A DNA stretch of 64,000 nucleotides, taken from assembly GCA_934293575.1 (NCBI GenBank), contig CAKQYU010000007.1, positions 55,219 to 119,218 of the forward strand, written 5' to 3'. This document shows, piece by piece, positions 17,988 to 27,235 of this stretch. Made by a program: the position numbers and the translations under genes. The notes under the pieces were generated by a model, which worked only from the letters and a program-made list of their open reading frames with translations, did no database searches and was not told the origin of the DNA. The stretch comes from an uncultured Lachnospiraceae bacterium. GTDB taxonomy: Bacteria; Bacillota; Clostridia; Lachnospirales; Lachnospiraceae. Position 1 is the first letter of the stretch; each line of letters begins with the position of its first letter.

Positions 17988-20900
17988 TTAATCCATAATC
18001 TGAAGATTTTCCTCAACAACAGTTGACAACTTCAGATATTTATCAATCTTATCAATTAAAATCTGATTTTCTCCATTTTCCTGATTCAAAAGCATAGAAT
18101 TTAACATCTCGAAACGATTTTCGTATTCTTCCGCTTCACCCTTTGACTTCATTGCATCACTTTCAAATACCGTTGTATTATTTATATTTTCCTCCGGCAT
18201 TTCATACAGCAGATTCTCTCCGTGGAACAATACAAATTCTTTCATGTAATATCCCGGCAGTACTTCTACCATACGGGCTTCTTTTTTGCACTGCGGTTTT
18301 TCCACTCCTACCTGAATACCGTAACGGAAAGCAATATTCTTACCGGTCTTATCCTTTGTCACAACATAAGTCAGTAAAAACAAATCCTTCGGTAATTTCA
18401 TATATTCCTTAAAGCTTCTGAAAAACGGGAATAAAATTCCGCGTTTTATAAAATATTCTACCTGTACCTTTACCCATGACAGTTCCCGCTCCTCAAGCTT
18501 TGTCCGTCTGCTAAAGTACAACAGCATCGCCGCCATGCACATATCATCCGACAAATCCTCTACAATAATCTGATGATATAGCAGCTCAAAAAATGTATCC
18601 GGTAATTCTTCATCCTCTATCAGATACGCAAAGGCTGCACGCTTGAAGAATGCCTTGATTACCATTCCCCTGTGCTTTTTATCCACATAGGAGGCAAATA
18701 TATCAAATACCTCTTTGTTCCACTGTTCTGTATAAAGAGTTTCACAAATTATGTTTTCTTCCAGCAAATCCAAACGATTCAACCGGGTATTTGCACGCTT
18801 CCACAACCGTATCATATTCTTCAGACCACTTTGATAATAGTCTACCAAAAACACCAGTACTTCCGGTGTTTCACGTCCCATGCGGAACAGATAATAAGAA
18901 ACCGCAAGTAAATCCTCATCGCTCGCATATTGTGAAAACTTCTTTAATGCCTCCACCATACGAATCAATAAATCCACTTCAACACCCTGGTATCCAAAAG
19001 TCCGGATTGCTTCATAACCGTTATCATACAACCCCACCTGCAACAGACAATTGATATAAAATGCCGCATCCTTTTTTGATACATATTCCTTATCAATCCG
19101 CTTAAGATAAGATGCCAGTATATCCATATCAAAATGCTCTTTATAATATCCGGCAATACCGAATAACGCCTGTTGTCTGGTTTCTTCACTGATGATTGGA
19201 AAGCCGAGCAGGTCTCTGGCTATATTTACTTCCAATGCATTTGTCGGGTCATATGCTTTCTTTGTATGATATTGATACAATACATAATGATAATCATCTG
19301 CACTGTACTGCTCCAATAAATCCATGTATGACGTTTCATCCACTAATTTCTGAAGTTTGTACGGAATCGTGCTGACATACCGATTCTTTTCATTATCCAT
19401 CAGGGATACCACGGCATTTTCTGTAATCATGTCAATATACGCCACATGATTGACAACCGGAACCATTATTTCTTCCCGCAATTCCTCATGCGATACCACA
19501 ACTGCCACAATGTTCGGATTTAACACTGTGAGTTTGCGTTTAAAAATAATATTCGTCAAACCGGATGCAAAATTTGCATTTACAGACTGTGGACGCAAAA
19601 ATTCCCCATATATTACACTTAGGTCATCACTCATATTGCCTTTTACAATCTGCTCCCGCATAAATGCTTCCATATTCGGAAGGTACTCTTCATACTGCCC
19701 TAAATACTGACGTTTATTTGTAATCACATTTGCATATAAATATGCATATTCCTGATCGGTCAGGAAGCTTTTGTAGTTAAAATACCGAAGCACCGAATCC
19801 GGTATCCGGTCATAGACCGAATGATCCATACTCCTTAAATAATTTTCCTGTATTCCAACTATCTTAAATCCACACTTGATACCGTCTAAATAATAAGTAT
19901 GATATCGTCTGTCTAACTTACCGCCACGAATCAGTAAAGAACACATCAGTTTTACCGTATCCGGATGCCGGTCTCTTTCATATAAAATCTGAAGCAGACG
20001 AAAAACAGCCGGTCGAAATTCCTTTTCTTTTGCCGCAAGCAAAAGGAACTCCTCTTCCGCCTCCTTGCTCAGATAATGATTTTTCAATCCAAACCGCAAA
20101 GCCGCAATTTCCACCTTGGTAAGGTTCTTCAAAAGAAGCGGATCCTGATTTAATAAATCACACACTTCCAATGCAAGAACCGGACTTTCATATCCACCCA
20201 TATACAGTCCGGAAATCTGGGCAAACAACCATCCCTTGTCCTTCTGATATCGCTCATCCAGATAAATGAGCAGCCAGAAATAAAACAGCTTATCTTTCTG
20301 ATTTGCCAAAGCTGCTTCAATCTCTTCACACGCCTTCACAATCATTCTGGTATCTTTTGATAGTAACGCTTTCAGATACAGATAATAACAATGTTCTCTG
20401 GCTCCTTGCAGGGCATGATCCATATCTGCCTCCATACGTCTTATTTCCTGCCTTGCATTTTCTTCGTTGCCGGCAAGAATACTCATATGTAAAAGTCCCA
20501 ACCGATAAACCCCGGCTCCCGGTTCATATCCAATCAAAGCCTGTAAGGATTCTCTTGACTTTTCAATATATTGTTCAATCGACAGCAATCCAATCCGGTA
20601 ATCCAGATAATTATGAACCAACGCCGCAATCTCCAGCTTTTCCAAATGATAATCACGGTCTCTATGAATCAATACACGGCTGGTTTCCTCCGGTTTGCGA
20701 ATTGCAATCGTCACTTCTATTTTCTGATAGGTGTTTTCCAGTATGATTTTTCCGGTTGCAGCCTCATTTTCATCCAACATTTCCGGATCTAATGTATAGG
20801 AAATCGCACAACTGTCTTCCTTGTTATCCATGCTACAGATACTGGTCTGATGTAACTGGATAAACTTCGCATCCGTCCGCACGGACATCTTACAATAACC

Positions 20901-21560
20901 CCATGTATTCTTACGCAAAAGCAACTGATGTTCTTCCCGCATCTTCGGAAAATGAAACTGAAAATGATCATGCTCCACCTGAAGCATCATCGCTCTTTTT
21001 TTATGAATATACACAAGAAATTCCTCTAATGCCTGATTCTTATCCTTCGAATCTCTTATGCTTCGGTACGCCTGAATGTATTCTCCATTCCCTCTCAGCA
21101 TCGTTTTTTCAAATTCCTGGGAATAAAAAATTACCAATGCCTTTGACCAGTTTTCCTCTGCCAGCGCGGAAAACTTCATCAAATCTTCCAAAGCTACTCC
21201 ATCCAGATCAATAAATGGTGCAATGACCTCAATGTTATATGGAATCTTCTTCTCCATTCCGTTCCCGACAACATAAATAACACCTTCATAGGTACTTCCC
21301 CGTCTTCTTCCGGTTGCATCAAAAGTAAACGCAATGGTGCCGCTTTTTCCAACAATACTGTGTTCCTTAAATCGCAACAAGTATGCATCATCATACACCA
21401 TCATCTTCATGGAAATATCATTCTTTGATACGACTTCAATATTTCCTGTATAGACACTGCCAGATTCTATTTTTAATTGTAAATGATTCTTACTGAAAGT
21501 GACATCGGGATATTCCACATAGAAATCACCCTTTGCATATTGTTCGACCTTACTTTTCAT
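17988..21560 (-). CDS. Giant helical-repeat protein (resembles DUF5717)
   Basis: A ~1190-aa protein. The first ~140 residues are beta-rich (KIESGSVYTGNIEVVSKNDI; GRRRGSTYEGVIYVVG), perhaps Ig-like. Residues ~160-1000 are almost entirely helix pairs with TPR/HEAT-like spacing, and a beta-rich C-terminal part carries AFRYGIQVGVEK and LPGYYMKEFVLFHGENLLYE. There is no signal peptide and no membrane helix. The frame opens at GTG 21656 without a ribosome site; ATG 21558-21560 is preferred but also has only a weak one. First gene of the four-gene operon; probably a scaffold for the Hsp70-like ATPase downstream. Confidence 0.85.
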   Translation of the reverse strand: MKSKVEQYAKGDFYVEYPDVTFSKNHLQLKIESGSVYTGNIEVVSKNDISMKMMVYDDAYLLRFKEHSIVGKSGTIAFTFDATGRRRGSTYEGVIYVVGNGMEKKIPYNIEVIAPFIDLDGVALEDLMKFSALAEENWSKALVIFYSQEFEKTMLRGNGEYIQAYRSIRDSKDKNQALEEFLVYIHKKRAMMLQVEHDHFQFHFPKMREEHQLLLRKNTWGYCKMSVRTDAKFIQLHQTSICSMDNKEDSCAISYTLDPEMLDENEAATGKIILENTYQKIEVTIAIRKPEETSRVLIHRDRDYHLEKLEIAALVHNYLDYRIGLLSIEQYIEKSRESLQALIGYEPGAGVYRLGLLHMSILAGNEENARQEIRRMEADMDHALQGAREHCYYLYLKALLSKDTRMIVKACEEIEAALANQKDKLFYFWLLIYLDERYQKDKGWLFAQISGLYMGGYESPVLALEVCDLLNQDPLLLKNLTKVEIAALRFGLKNHYLSKEAEEEFLLLAAKEKEFRPAVFRLLQILYERDRHPDTVKLMCSLLIRGGKLDRRYHTYYLDGIKCGFKIVGIQENYLRSMDHSVYDRIPDSVLRYFNYKSFLTDQEYAYLYANVITNKRQYLGQYEEYLPNMEAFMREQIVKGNMSDDLSVIYGEFLRPQSVNANFASGLTNIIFKRKLTVLNPNIVAVVVSHEELREEIMVPVVNHVAYIDMITENAVVSLMDNEKNRYVSTIPYKLQKLVDETSYMDLLEQYSADDYHYVLYQYHTKKAYDPTNALEVNIARDLLGFPIISEETRQQALFGIAGYYKEHFDMDILASYLKRIDKEYVSKKDAAFYINCLLQVGLYDNGYEAIRTFGYQGVEVDLLIRMVEALKKFSQYASDEDLLAVSYYLFRMGRETPEVLVFLVDYYQSGLKNMIRLWKRANTRLNRLDLLEENIICETLYTEQWNKEVFDIFASYVDKKHRGMVIKAFFKRAAFAYLIEDEELPDTFFELLYHQIIVEDLSDDMCMAAMLLYFSRRTKLEERELSWVKVQVEYFIKRGILFPFFRSFKEYMKLPKDLFLLTYVVTKDKTGKNIAFRYGIQVGVEKPQCKKEARMVEVLPGYYMKEFVLFHGENLLYEMPEENINNTTVFESDAMKSKGEAEEYENRFEMLNSMLLNQENGENQILIDKIDKYLKLSTVVEENLQIMD

Positions 21561-21595
21561 TCGTATATTCCAATCTTTTTCTAATGTTTTTGTTG

Positions 21596-21624
21596 TTGAA
21601 GTTTTTACTTTCAAACTATATAAT
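21596..21624 (+). promoter_or_regulatory. Promoter toward the HisC/CobD-like gene
   Basis: TTGAAG (21596-21601) and TATAAT (21619-21624) with a 17-bp spacer point to the aminotransferase gene at 21739. It faces and overlaps the leader of the divergent DUF5717-like operon. Confidence 0.6.
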
Positions 21625-21680
21625 AAAAAACAGAAATTATTCCTATAGAACTTCACAATTTATAATCAAACTTAACTAAC

Positions 21681-21709
21681 ATTATAACAAATTTTGAATC
21701 GATTGGAAA
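21681..21709 (-). promoter_or_regulatory. Promoter of the DUF5717-like operon
   Basis: On the minus strand, TTTCCA (21704-21709) and TATAAT (21681-21686) are 17 bp apart. Transcription would begin near 21674, giving a leader of about 110 nt before ATG 21560. Confidence 0.55.
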
Positions 21710-21738
21710 GAATAATCGAAAGTAAAGGAGAGAATCAC

Positions 21739-22830
21739 ATGGAGAGTAATCAATCATCTTTTCACGGCAGTGATTTAGAAGTTATTTCCCAAAAATATCG
21801 CATTTCACAAGATTCCATTCAGCCATTTGCATCAAATGTGAATCCACTTGGAATGTCCCCGGTTGCAAGACAGGCCTGCATCGAATATATTGACGCCCTT
21901 CAGTCCTATCCGGATCGTAACTATGTCCGGTTACGCACTGCCATTTCCAACTATTGTCAGACAGATATGAACCATATCATTTTAGGAAACGGAACATCGG
22001 AATTAATCCGGTTGGCTTTTCAGACATTGCAGCCAAAGAAAACATTAATTTTAGGTCCTACCTATTCGGAATACAAAAACGCCGCCGTACTTTACGGAAG
22101 TGAAGTAGATATGTATATGTTAAATCAATTAGATGATTTTGAACTCGATCTTCCAAAATTTACGGATTATTTAAATGATTCTTTTGATTTTCTGATTCTA
22201 TGCAATCCGAACAATCCAACCAGCAAGGCATTGAAAAAAGAAGATATCCGGACAATTTTAGATGTCTGTAGCCAGCATCACATTTTTGTTATGATTGATG
22301 AAACCTATGTAGAATTCGTACAGGATGTATCGGCAATTTCTTCTGTATCACTGACGCAGACTTTTGATAATCTTTTGGTACTGCGCAGTACCTCTAAGTT
22401 TTTCTCCACACCGGGGCTTAGACTTGGATATGCACTTACCGGCAATCAGGATTTATTAAATGCAACCGATTCCACAAAAGTTCCGTGGAACATCAACTCC
22501 CTCGCTTCCATTGCGAGTGTGATGTTTAGCGATGAACATTTTATGAATCTCACAACCAGCCTGATTCAGACAGAACGCAACCTGATTTACTCTGCACTTT
22601 GCAGCCGTAAGACAATTAAGGTATTTAAGCCGGATGCAAACTTTGTTCTGATCAAATTATTACGGGAGGACATCACGTCCACAGATGTCTTTGAATACTG
22701 CTTAGAGCGTGGACTGATGATTCGCGACTGTGCCGACTATGAAGGTCTCGGAAACAAATATATCCGTTTCTGTTTCCTGAAACCGGAACAAAACGATACG
22801 GTCGTCAATACCATCTTAGAAATCGTTTAA
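21739..22830 (+). CDS. PLP aminotransferase, HisC/CobD-like
   Basis: A 363-aa fold-type I aminotransferase. It shows the N-terminal substrate loop FASNVNPLGM, GNGTSELI, the PLP-contacting NPNNPT, the Asp of MIDETYVEF, the Schiff-base lysine in STSKFFSTPGLRLGYAL, and C-terminal IRDCADYEGLGNKYIRF. It resembles histidinol-phosphate aminotransferase and L-threonine-O-3-phosphate decarboxylase (CobD) about equally; since a CobD sits in the cobalamin operon (29522), this is more likely a HisC-type or other transaminase. ATG 21739 has AAGGAG upstream; the open frame begins at a TTG 45 bp earlier without one. Confidence 0.88.
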   Translation: MESNQSSFHGSDLEVISQKYRISQDSIQPFASNVNPLGMSPVARQACIEYIDALQSYPDRNYVRLRTAISNYCQTDMNHIILGNGTSELIRLAFQTLQPKKTLILGPTYSEYKNAAVLYGSEVDMYMLNQLDDFELDLPKFTDYLNDSFDFLILCNPNNPTSKALKKEDIRTILDVCSQHHIFVMIDETYVEFVQDVSAISSVSLTQTFDNLLVLRSTSKFFSTPGLRLGYALTGNQDLLNATDSTKVPWNINSLASIASVMFSDEHFMNLTTSLIQTERNLIYSALCSRKTIKVFKPDANFVLIKLLREDITSTDVFEYCLERGLMIRDCADYEGLGNKYIRFCFLKPEQNDTVVNTILEIV

Positions 22831-22850
22831 TTACATATTTTTCAACAAAT

Positions 22851-22910
22851 AAAAAGTGTATCTCTCAGATATCCGGTACAAAACCATATCTTTGAGATAC
22901 ACTTTTTTTT
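22851..22910. terminator. Bidirectional terminator between aminotransferase gene and metY
   Basis: AAAAAGTGTATCTC pairs perfectly with GAGATACACTTTTT around a loop that can fold further. T-runs follow on both strands, so it can end both convergent transcripts. Confidence 0.88.
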
Positions 22911-22930
22911 CACAAGAAATATTATTTTAT

Positions 22931-24241
22931 TTACTCAGCAATTGCTTTGAAAGCTTCATCCAGATCTTCAATAATGTCATCAATGTTCTCTGTTCCGATT
23001 GAAAGACGGATTGTGTTCGGCTTAATTCCCTGATCCAAAAGCTCTGCCTCATTGCATTCTGAATGAGTAGTAGATGCAGGATGGATTGCAAGTGATTTTA
23101 CATCTGCAACATTTGCAAGTAATGAGAATAACTCCAACTCATCAATAAACTGCTGTGCCTTTTTCGCATCACCCTTAATCTCAAATGTAAAGATAGAACC
23201 GCCGCCATTTGGGAAATACTTCTTATAAAGTGCCTGCTGCTCCGGATCCTTTGAAATAGAAGGATGATTTACCTTCTCTACCAATGGCTGGCTTTCCAAG
23301 TATTTTACAACCTTCAATGCATTTTCAACATGACGTTCTACACGCAATGACAAAGTTTCCAATCCCTGTAAGAAAATGAATGAATGAATCGGAGAAATGG
23401 TTGCTCCTGTATCACGAAGCAAAATTGCACGAATATAAGTAACAAATGCTGCCGGTGCGCAATCCTTTGCAAAGCTTACACCATGATAAGATACGTTTGG
23501 CTCTGTCAACCATGGGAACTTATCACTCTTTGTCCAGTCAAAGTTACCACTGTCAATAATCACACCACCGATTGTTGTTCCGTGACCACCAATAAATTTT
23601 GTTGCAGAATGTACGACAATATCAGCACCGTATTCAATCGGACGAACAAGGTACGGTGTTGCAAATGTATTATCTACAATTAACGGAATTCCTGCTTCAT
23701 GTGCAATATTAGCAATTTTTTCGATATCAACAACCTCTGAATTCGGGTTACCCAATGTCTCGATTTCAATTGCCTTTGTGTTTTCCTTGATTGCTGCCTT
23801 AATTCCATCATAATCGAACGGATCAACAAATGTTGCTTCAATTCCATAATCAGGAAGTGTATGTGCCAATAAGTTATATGTACCACCATAAATATTCTTT
23901 GCTGCTACGATATGATCACCTGCATGAGCTGCTGCCTGTAATGCATAAGTCAATGCTGCTGCACCGGAACCAACTGCCAATGCTGCCACACCACCTTCTA
24001 ATGCTGCGATTCTCTGTTCAAAAATATCCTCTGTTGGATTTGTTAATCTTCCGTAAATATTACCGGCATCTCTTAAACCAAATCTGTCTGCTGCATGCTG
24101 GCTGTTATGAAATACATAAGATGAAGTCAGGTAAATCGGAACTGCTCTTGCATCGGTAACCGGATCCGGATTTTCCTGTCCTACATGTAACTGCTTTGTT
24201 TCAAATTTAAAATTTCTTTCTAAACGTGTTTTCTTTCCCAT
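22931..24241 (-). CDS. metY: O-acetylhomoserine aminocarboxypropyltransferase
   Basis: A 436-aa gamma-family PLP enzyme that makes homocysteine (or methionine) from O-acetylhomoserine and sulfide or methanethiol. It carries TKQLHVGQENPDP, TSSYVF, NPTEDIFEQRIAALEGG, the PLP-binding VDNTFATPYL and the Schiff-base lysine in VVHSATKFIGGHGT. The length and the IHPASTTHS motif near the C-terminus fit MetY rather than MetB or MetC. Start ATG 24241 with AGAGGAG upstream. A long leader (~180 nt) with a short ORF, a hairpin and a palindrome at the promoter suggests sulfur-dependent control. Confidence 0.96.
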   Translation of the reverse strand: MGKKTRLERNFKFETKQLHVGQENPDPVTDARAVPIYLTSSYVFHNSQHAADRFGLRDAGNIYGRLTNPTEDIFEQRIAALEGGVAALAVGSGAAALTYALQAAAHAGDHIVAAKNIYGGTYNLLAHTLPDYGIEATFVDPFDYDGIKAAIKENTKAIEIETLGNPNSEVVDIEKIANIAHEAGIPLIVDNTFATPYLVRPIEYGADIVVHSATKFIGGHGTTIGGVIIDSGNFDWTKSDKFPWLTEPNVSYHGVSFAKDCAPAAFVTYIRAILLRDTGATISPIHSFIFLQGLETLSLRVERHVENALKVVKYLESQPLVEKVNHPSISKDPEQQALYKKYFPNGGGSIFTFEIKGDAKKAQQFIDELELFSLLANVADVKSLAIHPASTTHSECNEAELLDQGIKPNTIRLSIGTENIDDIIEDLDEAFKAIAE

Positions 24242-24312
24242 AATATTATCTCCTCTGACTTTCTAATTATTTTTTATACATTCTGAACCATTCTTAAAAC
24301 TAAATTTTCCTA

Positions 24313-24381
24313 TCACATTCGTCTATTACTGCATACACCGTAATAGATGGATGAATAGTTACGCATTGTTTTAAATTTCAT
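24313..24381 (-). CDS. Possible 22-aa leader peptide upstream of metY
   Basis: A short ORF from ATG 24379-24381 to TGA 24313-24315 encodes a 22-residue peptide with one Cys and four Tyr (ends SNRRM). Its 3' half forms a perfect 8-bp hairpin: TCTATTAC (24322-24329) with GTAATAGA (24340-24347). It lies within the metY leader RNA. The ribosome binding site is weak, so this may be only structured leader RNA. Confidence 0.3.
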   Translation of the reverse strand: MKFKTMRNYSSIYYGVCSNRRM

Positions 24382-24425
24382 TCCATCACGCCCTTTTCCT
24401 TAATTCCTATCTGTTTACAGGGATT

Positions 24426-24463
24426 ATATTATCACGTTTATCCCTATTTGTCTAGTAGGAATT
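24426..24463 (-). promoter_or_regulatory. metY promoter overlapped by a palindrome
   Basis: On the minus strand, TAGACA (24449-24454) and TAATAT (24426-24431) are 17 bp apart. A palindrome AATTCCTACT...ATAGGGAT (24440-24463) covers the -35 box. Its TTCCTA/TAGGGA half-sites resemble CymR/Rrf2-type operators of cysteine and sulfur genes; that assignment is inference. Confidence 0.5.
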
Positions 24464-24472
24464 TTATTTTAT

Positions 24473-24525
24473 TTGACAGAATTATTAATTTAGCAGTAAA
24501 CTAAGTGCCAGAATTATTAATTTAG
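24473..24525 (+). promoter_or_regulatory. ktrB promoter with a 17-bp direct repeat
   Basis: TTGACA (24473-24478) and TAAACT (24497-24502) form a plausible promoter. The sequence CAGAATTATTAATTTAG occurs twice, at 24477-24493 and 24509-24525, 32 bp apart centre to centre; the second copy ends just before the ribosome binding site of the TrkH-type gene. Confidence 0.55.
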
Positions 24526-24535
24526 AGGAAATATC

Positions 24536-25897
24536 ATGAAAAAGAAAAAAACATTATCTGTTACCGCAAAAATTTTATTTGGTTTTTTACTCGCAATATT
24601 AATTGGAACATTTTTACTAATGCTACCCTCTTCATCAGTGGATAAGCACTGTAATTTTCTTACCGCATTATTTACAGCCACCACCTCTGTATGTGTAACC
24701 GGATTGGTTGTTGTTCCTACCTACTCTTATTGGACATTATCCGGAAAAATTATAATTTTAATTTTAATACAATTAGGTGGACTTGGTGTTGTCGCTTTAA
24801 CAACAATTATCATGCTTATCATCAACAAACATATTTCACTAAAAGATAATCTAACAATTCAAAACGCCTTTGGACTTGACAATATGTATAATTTAAGTCA
24901 TTTTGTAAAGCATGTAATTATCGGAACCCTTTTAATTGAATTTATCGGCGGTTGTCTTTACATGATAGAATTTATTCCACAATATGGTATTCGCGGCATT
25001 TGGTATGCTTTTTTTACTTCAATCTCAGCATTTTGTAATGCCGGAATTGATATTCTGGGCCCCGACAGTCTGGTTCCCTATCAATCATCTCCTCTGGTCT
25101 TACTTACATCCATGCTGATGATTATTTCAGGCGGAATAGGTTTTGTAGTCTGGAGAGATTTTTTACATGTAGCAAAATCGGTTTATCATAAACAGATACG
25201 GCTCCGTGATTATTTCAGAAATCTTACAACCCATACCAAAATCGTATTATCAACCACGTTAATGCTAATATTTATTGGATTTATTATTACCTTTTTGTTT
25301 GAATATAACAACCCCGAAACATTAGGTGGAATGTCTATAGGTGACAAACTGCTAAATGCCCTATTTCAATCCGTCACCTACCGTACTGCCGGTTTTGCTG
25401 CAATTTCACAGGCAGGGTTAACGCAGGCCTCTGTTTTGCCCGGTAATTTTATTATGCTGATTGGAGGTTCCCCTGTAGGTACAGCCGGAGGCATTAAAAC
25501 ATTAACCGCAGCAGTGATTTTTTATACAGTACTTGCTGTTATCAAAGGGCAAAATGAAACGCTGGCATTTCGAAAATCTATCTATCCTGATTTAATCAGG
25601 CGTTCTATTAGTGTTGCAACCATTAGTATTTTTGTTATTCTTATTTTTAGTACTTTATTAATGGTTTCCAACGATTTAAACATGACTGATAGTACCTTTG
25701 AAGTGGTAAGTGCGGTTGCTACCGTTGGTCTAAGCCGCGATGTTACACCAACGCTTAATGTTTTTGGAAAGATTTGCATTATTATCTGTATGTATTTGGG
25801 ACGCATTGGCCCCATTTCCATGTTTATAATTTTTGGACAAAAAGCAACAAAGAAAAATTCAATTCATCATGCACAAGCAAAAATAATGGTGGGATAG
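24536..25897 (+). CDS. ktrB: Potassium channel subunit, TrkH/KtrB family
   Basis: A 453-aa polytopic membrane protein with the four-fold membrane-pore-membrane plan of TrkH/KtrB/HKT. Pore-loop stretches include TATTSVCVTGLVVV, SISAFCNAGIDIL, SVTYRTAGFAAI and VVSAVATVGLSRDVTP, each with the filter glycine. It imports potassium (or sodium) and needs the RCK partner encoded 14 bp downstream. ATG 24536 has AGAGGAA upstream. The length (~450 aa) favours KtrB over the longer TrkH. Confidence 0.94.
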   Translation: MKKKKTLSVTAKILFGFLLAILIGTFLLMLPSSSVDKHCNFLTALFTATTSVCVTGLVVVPTYSYWTLSGKIIILILIQLGGLGVVALTTIIMLIINKHISLKDNLTIQNAFGLDNMYNLSHFVKHVIIGTLLIEFIGGCLYMIEFIPQYGIRGIWYAFFTSISAFCNAGIDILGPDSLVPYQSSPLVLLTSMLMIISGGIGFVVWRDFLHVAKSVYHKQIRLRDYFRNLTTHTKIVLSTTLMLIFIGFIITFLFEYNNPETLGGMSIGDKLLNALFQSVTYRTAGFAAISQAGLTQASVLPGNFIMLIGGSPVGTAGGIKTLTAAVIFYTVLAVIKGQNETLAFRKSIYPDLIRRSISVATISIFVILIFSTLLMVSNDLNMTDSTFEVVSAVATVGLSRDVTPTLNVFGKICIIICMYLGRIGPISMFIIFGQKATKKNSIHHAQAKIMVG

Positions 25898-25911
25898 GAG
25901 AAAATAATTAT

Positions 25912-26559
25912 ATGAAAAAATCAGTAGCAGTAATTGGCATTGGAAGATTTGGAATCAGTATTGCAAAGGAACTTTATCGCAACGGTTGCGATGTTATGCT
26001 TCTTGATCAAAGCAGCGAATTAGTTAATGAATATGCCGAAGATGTAACATGTGCAATAAGTTTGGACGTACGTGATGCAAAAGCACTTGAAGAGGCCGGT
26101 ATTGGTGATATGGATGTCGTAATTACCAGTATGTCCGATCATCTAGAAGCAACAATCATGGCTATTATAACCTCTAAATCTCTGGGAGTTCCTCATATAA
26201 TTGCAAAAGCAAAGGATTTTGTCACAGGAACTATTTTGGAAAAAATAGGTGCAGATACTGTTGTTTATCCGGAACAGGAAGCAGGCATCCGCTTATGTCA
26301 AAAAATCATATCCGATAATTTCATAGATTATTTTGATATTTCTGACACCAGCAGTCTTGTAGAGATTTATCCAAAAGAGGAGTGGATTGGCAAATCTCTC
26401 CGGGAATTAGAACTCAGAAAAAAATATAAAATGAATGTAGTTGCAATCATGCAAAACGACGATTTTAATATTGCAATGGATCCGGATGAACCACTAAAAA
26501 AAGAAGAAAAACTTTTGATCACTATAAAGAAAAAAGACCTCAATAAGCTTAAATCATAA
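25912..26559 (+). CDS. ktrA: Potassium channel regulatory subunit, TrkA/KtrA (RCK) family
   Basis: A 215-aa cytosolic ring-forming subunit with a Rossmann domain (VAVIGIGRFGISIAKELYRN, then LLDQ at the second strand), which binds ATP/ADP or NAD(H), and a C-terminal TrkA_C domain from ~135. A single RCK unit is the KtrA/KtrC layout. ATG 25911-25914 region is chosen: the frame extends upstream into ktrB but the Rossmann fold begins here and AGGAG lies 11 bases before it. Confidence 0.94.
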   Translation: MKKSVAVIGIGRFGISIAKELYRNGCDVMLLDQSSELVNEYAEDVTCAISLDVRDAKALEEAGIGDMDVVITSMSDHLEATIMAIITSKSLGVPHIIAKAKDFVTGTILEKIGADTVVYPEQEAGIRLCQKIISDNFIDYFDISDTSSLVEIYPKEEWIGKSLRELELRKKYKMNVVAIMQNDDFNIAMDPDEPLKKEEKLLITIKKKDLNKLKS

Positions 26560-26624
26560 AACAATCCGTTTCACACAACCACAATTAAAATCAGACATAT
26601 TGTCATCAAACTTAAAGTAATAGA

Positions 26625-26669
26625 AAGAAAATAAGAGACAGCCGTTTTCGTGCCATCTCTTATTTTCTT
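26625..26669. terminator. Bidirectional terminator between ktrA and the NUDIX gene
   Basis: AAGAAAATAAGAGA (26625-26638) pairs perfectly with TCTCTTATTTTCTT (26656-26669) around a 17-nt loop. It ends ktrAB and, read in reverse, the NUDIX/cobalamin transcript; it overlaps the NUDIX stop codon. Confidence 0.8.
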
Positions 26670-27198
26670 AATTATATTTTGCCGCATATGTCATAATAGC
26701 CGCTACCGTCTTTGCATCTGTCATTTTTCCGGTATAAATCAACTGTTTCAAATCATTTATATCCCATTCCTCAACACAGATTTCTTCTTCCGGATCTAAA
26801 TGTTGTTGTGTTTTTGTCAAATCCGTTGCCAGATAAACATCCAGTTTCTCGTCACAGAATGCGATAGTCGTATTTAACGTTAAAAGATATTCAAACTTTC
26901 CCGCATGATAGCCGGTCTCCTCCTCCAATTCTCTCATCGCACAATCAAGTGTCGGTTCGTCTTTATCATCCAATTTACCTGCCGGAATTTCCAATGTAAA
27001 TCGATCCAAGGCATTTCGATACTGGCGCACCATCAACAGCTTACCCTCACTGTTCACCGCAACCACTGCGGCAGCCCCGTCATGATGGATAAAATCCCAC
27101 TCAGCAATCTGACCGTTTACCTCAACGGTATCCTTATACAGACTGATAACCGTACCCTTTGCTCTTAATTCTCTCTTTAGTCGTTTTACCGGTTCCAT
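26668..27198 (-). CDS. nudF: NUDIX hydrolase, ADP-ribose pyrophosphatase-like
   Basis: A 176-aa NUDIX protein of the ADP-ribose pyrophosphatase group, which cleaves ADP-ribose to AMP and ribose-5-phosphate. The NUDIX box runs from GKLDDKDEP to RELEEETGY with the catalytic RExxEE glutamates. Compared with the usual box there seems to be one extra residue between the first Gly and the Arg. VRQYRNAL and FTLEIPAGK are typical flanks. It lies 37 bp after cbiC with no terminator between, so it is probably read through from the cobalamin operon. Confidence 0.92.
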   Translation of the reverse strand: MEPVKRLKRELRAKGTVISLYKDTVEVNGQIAEWDFIHHDGAAAVVAVNSEGKLLMVRQYRNALDRFTLEIPAGKLDDKDEPTLDCAMRELEEETGYHAGKFEYLLTLNTTIAFCDEKLDVYLATDLTKTQQHLDPEEEICVEEWDINDLKQLIYTGKMTDAKTVAAIMTYAAKYN

Positions 27199-27235
27199 CT
27201 TATTCCTCCTTCATCCGAATTCTTTTCATCAAATT

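Noticed and set aside
21561..21656. N-terminal 32 residues of the DUF5717-like frame
   Set aside because: The frame begins at a GTG without ribosome site, with low-complexity Ser/Thr/Lys residues; ATG 21560 fits better, though its site is weak too.
24242..24425. SAM riboswitch or T-box upstream of metY
   Set aside because: Neither the SAM-I core nor a T-box TGGNACCGCG-like motif was seen on the minus strand.
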